Source: Corallococcus silvisoli (GTDB lineage: Bacteria > Myxococcota > Myxococcia > Myxococcales > Myxococcaceae). Taken from it: a stretch of DNA of 64,000 nucleotides. Below are positions 26,823 to 34,367 of the stretch, piece by piece. The stretch is from the NCBI RefSeq assembly GCF_009909145.1, contig NZ_JAAAPJ010000018.1:1-64000 (forward strand). Direction: 5' to 3'. The position numbers were made by a program, and so were the translations under genes. Position 1 is the first letter of the stretch. Each line of letters begins with the position of its first letter. A model generated the notes under the pieces. The model was not told the origin of the DNA. It saw only the letters and a program-made list of their open reading frames with translations, and made no database searches.

Positions 26823-26901
26823 GGACGGCTCCCGGTAGGCTTTGGCGCTCTTGGACAACGGTGCCGGCGGGAGGTTCCCACCGTCAGTGCGTGGTGGCGG
26901 A

Positions 26902-27174
26902 TTACAGCTCGCCCACGGACTGCATCACCTTGTCCTCGAAGTCTTCGCGGATGCGGATGAGGTTGGAGTGCTTCACGGTCTTGCGCGCCTCGACGTACTC
27001 GCCATCCGGCTTCGTGAGGTCACCCTCGATGGTGTCGTCCTCGAAGTCGACGTTGGTCGTCTTCTGCATCTTGGCGCCACCACCCGCACCACCGCCCTGC
27101 GCCTTGCCGCCCTCGTCCTGGGCGAAAGCCGGGGCCACCGACAGCGTCACGCACAGCATCAGCCACTTCCGCAT
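26902..27174 (-). CDS. gltF: Small periplasmic gliding protein GltF/CglF
   Basis: 90 residues from ATG 27174, with GGAGGCAGG immediately upstream and a clean signal peptide (MRKWLMLCVTLSVAPAFAQ). The upstream extension of the frame to 27297 has no support. After a Gly-rich linker the conserved part reads VDFEDDTIEGDLTKPDGEY...HSNLIRIREDFEDKV and ends QSVGEL. GltF/CglF is a periplasmic A-motility component in M. xanthus; no enzyme motif is visible. The GDLTKP segment resembles GDITRP near the start of mature GltD. Spacing is 141 bp after gltE and 79 bp before gltG. Confidence 0.87.
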   Translation of the reverse strand: MRKWLMLCVTLSVAPAFAQDEGGKAQGGGAGGGAKMQKTTNVDFEDDTIEGDLTKPDGEYVEARKTVKHSNLIRIREDFEDKVMQSVGEL

Positions 27175-27315
27175 CCTGCCTCCACGTGGGGCCACGTCCC
27201 GGGCCCACTGGTGTTTCCGCATGGCGGCCCCCGCATGACGCGCGAGGGGACCGCAAGGTTCGCATCTTCCCGAGCCGCACCGCCAGCGTGAAGCCACTGG
27301 CGGGCGTCTCCCACA

Positions 27316-28755
27316 TCACAGCAGGTCGTCCGAAGGTTCCTCGGAGTCCGCCGGCGCTGCATTCTTCTGGGCAGGCGCCGTCTGGGTGCCGCCCGCGGGG
27401 GTGGCCTGCGGCTGCTTGCCGGTGGCGGCCGCCGGGGTGGCCTGCGGAGCGGTGCCGGTCCCCGTGCCGGAAGCGGGCGTCGCGGCGTTGGGCGCGGGCG
27501 CGCCCTTCTGCTTCGCCTCCTCGGCCTTCATCGCGGCCTGCTGCTGGGCCTGGAGCGCCTCCATCTGCTTGGCCTGGTCCTCCGCGGCCTTCGCCTCGCG
27601 CTTGGCCTGCACGATGCTGTCCGCCTCGCGCATCAGGCCAAAGACGGGGGCCTCCGCGTGGAGCGCGACCTCGCCGCCCGCCAGGGCGATGTACTTCTTG
27701 TACAGCTCCACCGCGCGCTCGGGGGCGTCCTTCACCTTGTGCAGGATGATGCCGCGGTTGAGGTACGTGGCGCCCAGGTCCGGGTTGAGCTTCTCCGCCT
27801 CGTCGTACTCCTGCATGGCCTTGTCGAACTGGCCCTGGCCCTTGAGCGCGATGCCCAGGTCCACGTGCGCGGCGGCGTTCTTGCCATCCGCCTGGAGGAT
27901 GCGGCGCAGGTGCTCCTCCGCGCCGGGGAAGTCCTCCGCGTTGAGCGCCAGCTGGGCCAGCTCCACGTGCGACGGCACGTAGTCCGCCTTCGCCTCCAGC
28001 GCGCTCTTGAACTGCAGGCGCGCGCCCTCGGTGTCGCCCTCCTTCAGCAGGATGAGGCCCACGGCGTGGTGCAGCTCCGGATCCGCGCCGTCCAGCTTCA
28101 CCGCGCGCAGCGCGACCAGCTTCGCCATCGCCAGCTGCTTGCGCTCCAGGTAGCTGCGGATCATCACCTTCAAGGCGTTGGTGTTCATCGGGTCGCGCAT
28201 GAGCGCGGCGCGAGACAGCTCCATCGCCTTGTCGTGGTCGTTGTTCTGCCGGTAGATCTCCGCCAGGCGTGCGCGCGAGCCGGCGTCGTCCGGGTAGCGG
28301 GTGAGCACGTCCTGGTAGAGCGCCACCGCGCCGGCCACGTCGCCGCCGTTCTGGCGCATGATGGCCAGGTTGTCCGACGCCTGCCGCAGGGACGGCTTCT
28401 TGGTGAGCGCGGACGCGTAGCGCGCCTTCGCCTCGTCGGGCTTGCCCATGCGCTCGGCGATGACGCCCAGGTTGTACTCGGCCTCCGCGAGGTTCTGGTC
28501 CGCCTCCAGGGCGGCCTTGAACTTGCGCTCCAGCGACGGGTAGTCGAACGCCTTGGCCTTCTTCTGCGCGTCGAAGGACTTCACCGCGTCATCGAACAGC
28601 AGCATGGCGCGGTTGGAGATGGACACCGGGCCCGTGGGGGCGGCGACGGGCTTCGCCACCGGCGGCGGGGCCGCGGTCTGGGTGGTGGAGCAGCCGACGG
28701 CGGTCAGCGCCAGCGTGGCCAGCAGGAGGGGGCGGAACGAGTGCGTGCGGTTCAT
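27316..28755 (-). CDS. gltE: TPR lipoprotein GltE/AglT of the gliding machinery
   Basis: 479-residue lipoprotein: signal peptide MNRTHSFRPLLLATLALT ending in AVGC, then an Ala/Pro linker and a series of about eight TPR units (AEYNLGVIAERMGKPDEAKA, SRARLAEIYRQNNDHDKAME, AHVDLGIALKGQGQFDKAMQ). The tail is Pro/Ala/Gln-rich and ends EEPSDDLL. The start overlaps the gltD stop in a TAATG arrangement, implying translational coupling. AglT is needed for A-motility in M. xanthus and acts with GltD in the periplasm. TPRs suggest a scaffold role. Confidence 0.9.
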   Translation of the reverse strand: MNRTHSFRPLLLATLALTAVGCSTTQTAAPPPVAKPVAAPTGPVSISNRAMLLFDDAVKSFDAQKKAKAFDYPSLERKFKAALEADQNLAEAEYNLGVIAERMGKPDEAKARYASALTKKPSLRQASDNLAIMRQNGGDVAGAVALYQDVLTRYPDDAGSRARLAEIYRQNNDHDKAMELSRAALMRDPMNTNALKVMIRSYLERKQLAMAKLVALRAVKLDGADPELHHAVGLILLKEGDTEGARLQFKSALEAKADYVPSHVELAQLALNAEDFPGAEEHLRRILQADGKNAAAHVDLGIALKGQGQFDKAMQEYDEAEKLNPDLGATYLNRGIILHKVKDAPERAVELYKKYIALAGGEVALHAEAPVFGLMREADSIVQAKREAKAAEDQAKQMEALQAQQQAAMKAEEAKQKGAPAPNAATPASGTGTGTAPQATPAAATGKQPQATPAGGTQTAPAQKNAAPADSEEPSDDLL

Positions 28756-31700
28756 TAGAGGAAGTCCTCCGGCTCCTGATCATCAACGGTCTTCTTGGGG
28801 GCGTTGCCGTCCTTGGCCGCGGCGGCGGGCTTGGCCAGCTCGGACTCGGTCTGCTGGCGCAGCTGATTGGTGAGCGCCGACAGGTCCTCGTTGAGCGCCT
28901 CGCTCTTGGCCAGCTTCTCCGGTTCGGCCTTGGCGACCGGGGGCGGGATGTCCTGCACGGCGGCCAGCACGTCACCCCCCAGCACCAGCTGCTTGTTCTT
29001 CAGCGCCACCTTCTCCTCCAGCACCTCCGGGTACCGGTCCGGCGCGTAGGTGTTGCGGAGGATCTTCAGGCTCGCCGCGGCGCAGTCGTTGAACACGCCC
29101 AGCTCACGGCTCTTGGCCACCGCGCCGGAGAAGGCCTCCGTGGCCTTGTCCTTGAGCGGCTGCGCCTGGTTGCTGAACTCGTCGCGCAGCGCCTGCTGCG
29201 ACTCCTCGTCCAGGCCGCGCGGCATGGGCGCGTTCACCACCAGGTCGGCCATGTGGTCGTACGCGAGGCCAATGCGCTGCAGCGCGCAGATGGCCGGATC
29301 CGGGGCGCCCAGGGCCACCGTCTGCACGTACTTCTTCTGCACGACCTCCAGCGCGCGGCCCTTGTCGGCCAGCGAGCCCTTGAAGCGCTCCGGCGACGGC
29401 GGCACGCCCCAGTACAGCTTCAGGCGCTTGAACTCGTTCCAGTCCGGCTCGATGGCCAGCAGGTTCGCCTGCGCGGCGGCGGCCAGCGCGGGCTTCTCCA
29501 GCGTGGTCTGCTGCCGGCGGGGCAGCTGGTCGAAGTAGTCGAAGATGCGCTTGTTCATGCGCCGCACGTCGTTCGTCTTCTTCATCTTCGCGTAGATGTC
29601 GACGATGCGGCCTTCCGCCATCAGGAACTTGCTGGAGGAGCGCATGTTGTCGCGCTCGTACTCCTCCAGCAGCTTGATGGCCTTCATGTAGACGCCCTGC
29701 TTCACGTGCAGGTCCACGATGGAGAGGAACACGTCCTCGGCGTCCTTCGACTTGGGCCACAGCTCCAGGTAGTGCTCGCGGTTCTTGAGCGCGGCCTTCA
29801 GCTGGCCCAGGCCCTCGCGGTAGGTGGCCGCGTTGAACAGGGCGATCTGCGCCTTGGACTCGTCCCACTTCTGCACCACGCCGGGCTTCGCGGGCGCGTC
29901 GTCGTTGGCGGCCTGCTTCGCCTTGGCGTGCTTGCCGCCCTTCGCCTTGGACTTCGCCGCGGGGGAGCCGCCCTTCTCGCTCAGGTTGCGCTCATAGCCG
30001 CGCACGTAGAGTTCGTAGGTGCCCGCCGCGTCCTCGAAGTCGCCGATGGCCTCCAGCGCCTCCGCGTTCGCGTAGATGGAGTCCGGTACGTACTTGGACC
30101 GGGGGTACTCCGCGAACAGGCGCTTGCGGACCTCGATGGCCTTGTCCAGGCTCTTCGCCTTGTAATAGTCGACGGACGCGTTGTAGAGCGCCAGGTCCGC
30201 GATCTCCGTCTGCGGGAAGTCGTGGACGAAGTTCAGGTATGCCTCGGCCGCCTTGGAGAACTCCTTCTTCTCCTCCAGTTGGCTGACCAGCTTGAACGAC
30301 GACTGCTCGATGAGCTTCGCCAGGTCGTCGCGGAACTTGCCGGTGGCCAGCTTGTCGTTGGCGTAGAAGCGGCGGGCCCACTCGTTCACCTTCGCGAAGT
30401 CGCCCAGCAGGTTGTACGAGTCCAGGATGAGGTTGGCGGCGATCTCCCCGGCGCGCTGGCCGTCCTCGAACTTGTACTCGGGGTAGCCGAGCGCGATCTC
30501 GCTGAAGCGCAGCACCGCTTCGTCGAAGTGGTTGTGGCGGTAGTAGATGTTGGCCGCCTTGAAGGCGATCTCCACGCGCTTGTCGCCCTTGGGGACGTAC
30601 TTGAGGTAGCGCTCGCACGCGTCGAGCAGCGACTTCTTCAGCGTGGGGATGGCGATCTTCTTCGTGATGTCCGTGCCCGCCGACTCGCTCTTGGCCTCGC
30701 CGCGCGCCTCGGCCGCCTTGACGACCTCGTCATAGGCGAGGACGGCGTTGTAGGAGGCGTTGGTCAGCCACTTGCCCGGCTTGCCCGGCTTGGGCTTGCC
30801 CTTGTCGTCCTTGGCCTCCAGCACCTTGGCGTCCTGGAGGACGACGAGCGTGTAGTTGGCGGCCGCCTTGTCGAAGTTCTGGAGGCTGTCGTTGAGGAGC
30901 TCCGCCCAGAAGAAGCGCAGGTCGTACGCCTTGGGGTTCTCCGGGAAGAGCGTGAGGTAGTCGCTGTACACGGCGTCCGCGTACTTGAACGTCTCCTCGT
31001 TGCGCGTCTTCTTGCCCTCGTTGTGCCAGGTGACGGCGAGGTTGGAGAGCGTGCGCTCGGACAGCTCCTTCGCCTCGTCGAGCGCCTTCTTGTCCTTGTC
31101 GTCCTTGATGACGCCAGAGGACTCCACGTCCTTCATGATCTTCACGAGCCGGCGCACCTGGGCCACGGTGCGCTCCTTGTTGCCCATGCGCAGGATGCAG
31201 TCGACGATCTTCCCCTGGAAGCCCGGGGCCTCCGGCGACAGCGGCTTCTCCTTGATCAGCGCGTTGAAGGTGATGGCCGCTTCGCGGTCCTTGCCGTCGC
31301 CGTAGTAGAGGTTCGCGAGCTGCTTCATCATCGCGAAGCGGTCCTCTGGATTGGTGGCGACCTTGCTGAAGTCCGCGCGGGCCTGCGTCACGTCACCCTC
31401 GCGGGCGAACGCGCGCACGTAGTCCGCGCGCGCTTCACGCACGAGCGACCCCTTCGCCTTGGACTTGCCGTCCTTCTCCACGGCGGCGGCGCCCGCCAGT
31501 TCGCCGTAGAGGACCACGGTCTTGTACTTGTCCTTCGCGGACTCGTACTCGCCCATGTTGAAGTAGCACCAGCCCTGCTTGTAGAGGGCGAAGGCGTAGA
31601 CCTGATTCTCCGGGTACTCGGCCGCCTTCTTGTACGCGGCGAGCGCCTTCTCCAGCTCCGGGCGCTTGCCCTTGGAGTTGTTGAAGTAGTACTCGCCGAA

Positions 31701-32351
31701 GGCGAAGTACGCGTCCGGGAGGTACTTGGACTGCGGGTACTTCTCCACGAGGCGCTTGAACGCGACGAGCGCCTTCTTGTCCTGGCCGTCCTCCATCAGG
31801 TACTGGCCGAGGAAGAAGAGCACTTCGTCCGTGCGCTCGAACTTCGGGTACTCCTGGACGATCTTCGTGTACTGCTCCACGGCGTACTTGCCGTTCTCCT
31901 TCACCTTCGCCATCAACTCCGCCTTCTCCGCCTTGGCCTTCTGCTGGCCCGCGGCGTCGTTGCGGTTCATGGCGACGATGAGCTCGTCATCCTTCCGGTT
32001 GGCTTCGAAGAAGAAGAACTTCGACTCCTCCCAGTAGAGCTCGCCCAGGCGGAACAGCAGGCTGGGGGCTTCCTTCTGATCCGGAGACAGCGAGATGATC
32101 TTCTTCAGCGATTCGATCTGCTCGCGGCGCTTCGAGGCGACCTGCACCTCCACGCCCAGGCGGAACTGATCATACTGAAGCGCGGGAGCGGCCTGCTGGG
32201 CTTCCTTCGGGCGCGTGATGTCGCCAGCGAGGGACTTGTCCACGGTGGTGGTGGACTTCTTGCCCAGGTCAGCGTCGCGCAGTGCTTTCTTCTCCTGGGC
32301 CGAAGCCATGGAAGTCAGGAGAACGAGGCAAACGAGTAGCGAGCGGCGCAT
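28755..32351 (-). CDS. gltD: Periplasmic TPR protein GltD/AgmU, first gene of the glt operon
   Basis: 1198 residues from ATG 32351, which starts a signal peptide (MRRSLLVCLVLLTSMASAQ) with AGGA just upstream; the reading frame extends 58 codons further, across the promoter. The mature protein opens with KSLAGDITRPKEAQ and then contains many TPR/Tol-Pal-YbgF-like repeats (EVLFFLGQYLMEDGQDKKALVAFKRLVEKYPQ is split across one such unit) covering most of the length, ending EPEDFL. M. xanthus AgmU is a periplasmic protein of the gliding complex whose clusters follow focal adhesions. First gene of the operon, with a good promoter 94 bp upstream. Confidence 0.92.
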   Translation of the reverse strand: MRRSLLVCLVLLTSMASAQEKKALRDADLGKKSTTTVDKSLAGDITRPKEAQQAAPALQYDQFRLGVEVQVASKRREQIESLKKIISLSPDQKEAPSLLFRLGELYWEESKFFFFEANRKDDELIVAMNRNDAAGQQKAKAEKAELMAKVKENGKYAVEQYTKIVQEYPKFERTDEVLFFLGQYLMEDGQDKKALVAFKRLVEKYPQSKYLPDAYFAFGEYYFNNSKGKRPELEKALAAYKKAAEYPENQVYAFALYKQGWCYFNMGEYESAKDKYKTVVLYGELAGAAAVEKDGKSKAKGSLVREARADYVRAFAREGDVTQARADFSKVATNPEDRFAMMKQLANLYYGDGKDREAAITFNALIKEKPLSPEAPGFQGKIVDCILRMGNKERTVAQVRRLVKIMKDVESSGVIKDDKDKKALDEAKELSERTLSNLAVTWHNEGKKTRNEETFKYADAVYSDYLTLFPENPKAYDLRFFWAELLNDSLQNFDKAAANYTLVVLQDAKVLEAKDDKGKPKPGKPGKWLTNASYNAVLAYDEVVKAAEARGEAKSESAGTDITKKIAIPTLKKSLLDACERYLKYVPKGDKRVEIAFKAANIYYRHNHFDEAVLRFSEIALGYPEYKFEDGQRAGEIAANLILDSYNLLGDFAKVNEWARRFYANDKLATGKFRDDLAKLIEQSSFKLVSQLEEKKEFSKAAEAYLNFVHDFPQTEIADLALYNASVDYYKAKSLDKAIEVRKRLFAEYPRSKYVPDSIYANAEALEAIGDFEDAAGTYELYVRGYERNLSEKGGSPAAKSKAKGGKHAKAKQAANDDAPAKPGVVQKWDESKAQIALFNAATYREGLGQLKAALKNREHYLELWPKSKDAEDVFLSIVDLHVKQGVYMKAIKLLEEYERDNMRSSSKFLMAEGRIVDIYAKMKKTNDVRRMNKRIFDYFDQLPRRQQTTLEKPALAAAAQANLLAIEPDWNEFKRLKLYWGVPPSPERFKGSLADKGRALEVVQKKYVQTVALGAPDPAICALQRIGLAYDHMADLVVNAPMPRGLDEESQQALRDEFSNQAQPLKDKATEAFSGAVAKSRELGVFNDCAAASLKILRNTYAPDRYPEVLEEKVALKNKQLVLGGDVLAAVQDIPPPVAKAEPEKLAKSEALNEDLSALTNQLRQQTESELAKPAAAAKDGNAPKKTVDDQEPEDFL

Positions 32352-32444
32352 GGTCTTCCTAGGAGCGAGGAACCGGCGTCCACGGATGCCTGCTTGCTTG
32401 GCAAGTGTCCGGGAATCTTCGGGAATTTCCATGAGGGGACCCGC

Positions 32445-32474
32445 ACTATGCGCGGTTTCCGCAAGGCGGGTCAA
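32445..32474 (-). promoter_or_regulatory. Sigma70-type promoter of the glt operon
   Basis: On the minus strand TTGACC (32474-32469) and CATAGT (32450-32445) are separated by 18 bp, a good housekeeping match. Transcription would begin near 32438, giving a leader of about 87 nt before gltD. Predicted from sequence only. Confidence 0.6.
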
Positions 32475-32483
32475 CTTGGACGG

Positions 32484-32500
32484 ACGGACCTTTGGTCCGT
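32484..32500. repeat. 7-bp inverted repeat upstream of the glt -35
   Basis: ACGGACC-TTT-GGTCCGT is a perfect inverted repeat placed 10 bp upstream of the predicted -35 box of the glt promoter. Its position suits an activator or repressor site. It also lies in the region between gltD and the divergent gene at 32646, so it could serve either side. Confidence 0.4.
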
Positions 32501-32645
32501 TGGAAAGCAAGCGGGAAAACTTCAATTTCGCTGTGCGCCCGAGGGCACTCCGGCCAGCGAGAGGAAGGTTGCACTGTTGGACCCAGGGGGTATGGGAGGC
32601 TGACGGCCGGATGTCTGGCCGCCCTGTCTGGAGCTTTCGCGGATC

Positions 32646-33299
32646 ATGAGCCTTCTGCCGGAGAGCGCCAGCTTCGCGGAGCTGGTGCAGGACTACTTCC
32701 TCGCGGTGCGAGGCGCGGGGCTGATGCTGTCCGCGCTGGACACGGAGCTGGTCATCGCGTGGGCGCAGGAGGGCGTGCCCTTCGAGGTGGTGGCGCGGGG
32801 CATCTCGCGCTCGGCGGAGAAGGCGCTGTGGGACGCGCGTCCCGGTGAGCCGGTGCTGCGTTCGCTGCGTTCATGCCGGCGGCAGGTGGAGACGGAGATC
32901 CGCAAGTACCGCGACCTGTCCGCGGGCCAGGGTGAAGAGCCCCCCTCCACCGCCGCGAAGAAGCGCCCCGCGCGGTCGTGGGAGGAGGTCCGCCACGCGC
33001 GCCTGTGCTCGGCGCTCCGTGCCTTGACGGAGCGTGAGGCCGCCCTCGCGCCCCGGGTGCACCGGCTGCTGGACACGGTGCTCGGGAGCGTGCCGCGCGA
33101 GCCCGCGGCGATGGATCAGCAGGAGACCTGGGCGCTGCTGGCGCTCCTGCGCGCCCTGCCCTTCGCGGAGCGACGCACGGTGTGGCGCGATGCGCGCACC
33201 GGTGAACAGCAGCTGATGACGGCGCGGGCGCGGCGCGTGGCCCGGCGTTTCCGGCTGCAGGCGGCCGTCAGACGGCGGCTGGACATGAAGGAGACCTGA
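32646..33299 (+). CDS. Conserved hypothetical protein, divergent from glt
   Basis: 217 residues, not recognised beyond looking like a conserved myxobacterial protein. It opens SFAELVQDYFLAVRGAGLMLSALDTELV, has a short helical core to about residue 90, then a Pro/Lys linker (SAGQGEEPPSTAAKKRPARS) and a second helical region rich in Arg and Leu (ALRALTEREAALAPRVHRL), ending with a basic RRFRLQAAVRRRLD tail. No signal peptide or membrane span, so cytoplasmic. GGAG lies 12 bases before the ATG. It stops 67 bp before the DnaC-like gene and may be co-transcribed with it. The pairing of a basic helical protein with a helicase-loader-like ATPase hints at a DNA-related role, but this is speculative. 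Confidence 0.65.
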   Translation: MSLLPESASFAELVQDYFLAVRGAGLMLSALDTELVIAWAQEGVPFEVVARGISRSAEKALWDARPGEPVLRSLRSCRRQVETEIRKYRDLSAGQGEEPPSTAAKKRPARSWEEVRHARLCSALRALTEREAALAPRVHRLLDTVLGSVPREPAAMDQQETWALLALLRALPFAERRTVWRDARTGEQQLMTARARRVARRFRLQAAVRRRLDMKET

Positions 33300-33366
33300 G
33301 GGGTTGGCCGAACCCCGGACGCCTGAACGAAAGAGCAGCATACTGACGGCCACGGGGCGCGGTGGT

Positions 33367-34323
33367 ATGGCTGGGCTTGCGATGGCTGCCAAGGCGAACG
33401 GCGAGGCGTGTGGGCAGTGCGGCGGGCGGACGTACCTCATCGAGCGGCGCGGGGAGCTTGCGTCGGCGCGGGTGTGTACGTGCTCGGAGGACTGCCCGGT
33501 GTGCGGCGGGCGCGGTCACATCCTGGTGCAGAAGGAAGGGACCTTCAGCACGAAGGTGGGCGCCCGGACGTACGAAGTGCTGGAGCCGTGCGTGTGCACG
33601 CTGCGGCGCACGCGGGTCGCGCTCTACAACGACGTGCAGATGCCGGGGGTCATGGCGCACGCGTCGTTCGACAACTACCGCCCCTTCAACGAGGCCCAGG
33701 ACCGGGGCCGGGGCGTGGCGATGCACTTCGCCCACCAGTACGTGAAGGGCGCCACCAACAAGGGCTACGTGCTGAGCGGGCCGGTGGGGACGGGCAAGAC
33801 GCACCTGCTGGCGGCGACGCTCGCGCACCTGGTGCTGGAGATGGGCGTGCGGGCCCGGTACGTGGAGATCTCCCTCCTGTACGCGACCATCCGGCGCGGC
33901 TTCCAGGACGGCAAGAGCGGCGGAGAGATCATCGGGCCGCTGTCGGAGGTCGAGGTGCTGGCCATCGACGAGCTGGGCAAGGGGCGTGGCAGTCCGTTCG
34001 AGATGGAGACGCTCGATGAGCTGATCGCCCGGCGCTACAACGCGGGGCGCACGACGCTCTTCGCGACGAACTACTCGCTGGAGCCCGAGCGCAAGGGCAC
34101 GCGGAGCAGCGCGCCCACGGGCTACCGCACCACGGATGACGCGAGGTCCGCGATGAAGGACGCGGAGCTGCTGCGCGAGCGCGTGGGCGAGCGCATCTAC
34201 AGCCGGCTGTGCGAGATGTGCACCTTCGTGGAGCTGCCGCGCGACACCCCGGACCGGCGGCGCACGCGGCAGGAGATGGACGCCCCGCCGCCGCTGGGCG
34301 GGATGCGCAACCCGGGGCGTTGA
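33367..34323 (+). CDS. DnaC/IstB-like ATP-binding protein with N-terminal zinc-binding cysteines
   Basis: 318 residues from ATG 33367; a longer frame from a TTG at 33304 is possible. The N-terminal 80 residues hold clustered cysteines (CGQCGG, CTCSEDCPVCGGRG, CVCTL) that look like a zinc-binding module. An AAA+ core of the DnaC/IstB kind follows, with Walker A GPVGTGKTHL at about residues 138-147, Walker B VEVLAIDELGKG at about 196-207, and a sensor-like TTLFATNYS. Helicase loaders of this family recruit the replicative helicase; others help transposition, but no transposase is adjacent. An insertion-rich C-terminus ends with an Arg/Pro tail. Substrate unknown. Confidence 0.75.
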   Translation: MAGLAMAAKANGEACGQCGGRTYLIERRGELASARVCTCSEDCPVCGGRGHILVQKEGTFSTKVGARTYEVLEPCVCTLRRTRVALYNDVQMPGVMAHASFDNYRPFNEAQDRGRGVAMHFAHQYVKGATNKGYVLSGPVGTGKTHLLAATLAHLVLEMGVRARYVEISLLYATIRRGFQDGKSGGEIIGPLSEVEVLAIDELGKGRGSPFEMETLDELIARRYNAGRTTLFATNYSLEPERKGTRSSAPTGYRTTDDARSAMKDAELLRERVGERIYSRLCEMCTFVELPRDTPDRRRTRQEMDAPPPLGGMRNPGR

Positions 34324-34367
34324 TCCGCGGCGTCCGCCGTGGAGCCGCGTCCTTTCGGGCGGACACC

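Noticed and set aside
29253..32339. 1028-residue plus-strand frame opposite gltD
   Set aside because: Arg/Leu/Val/His-rich shadow of the GltD gene without a start signal.
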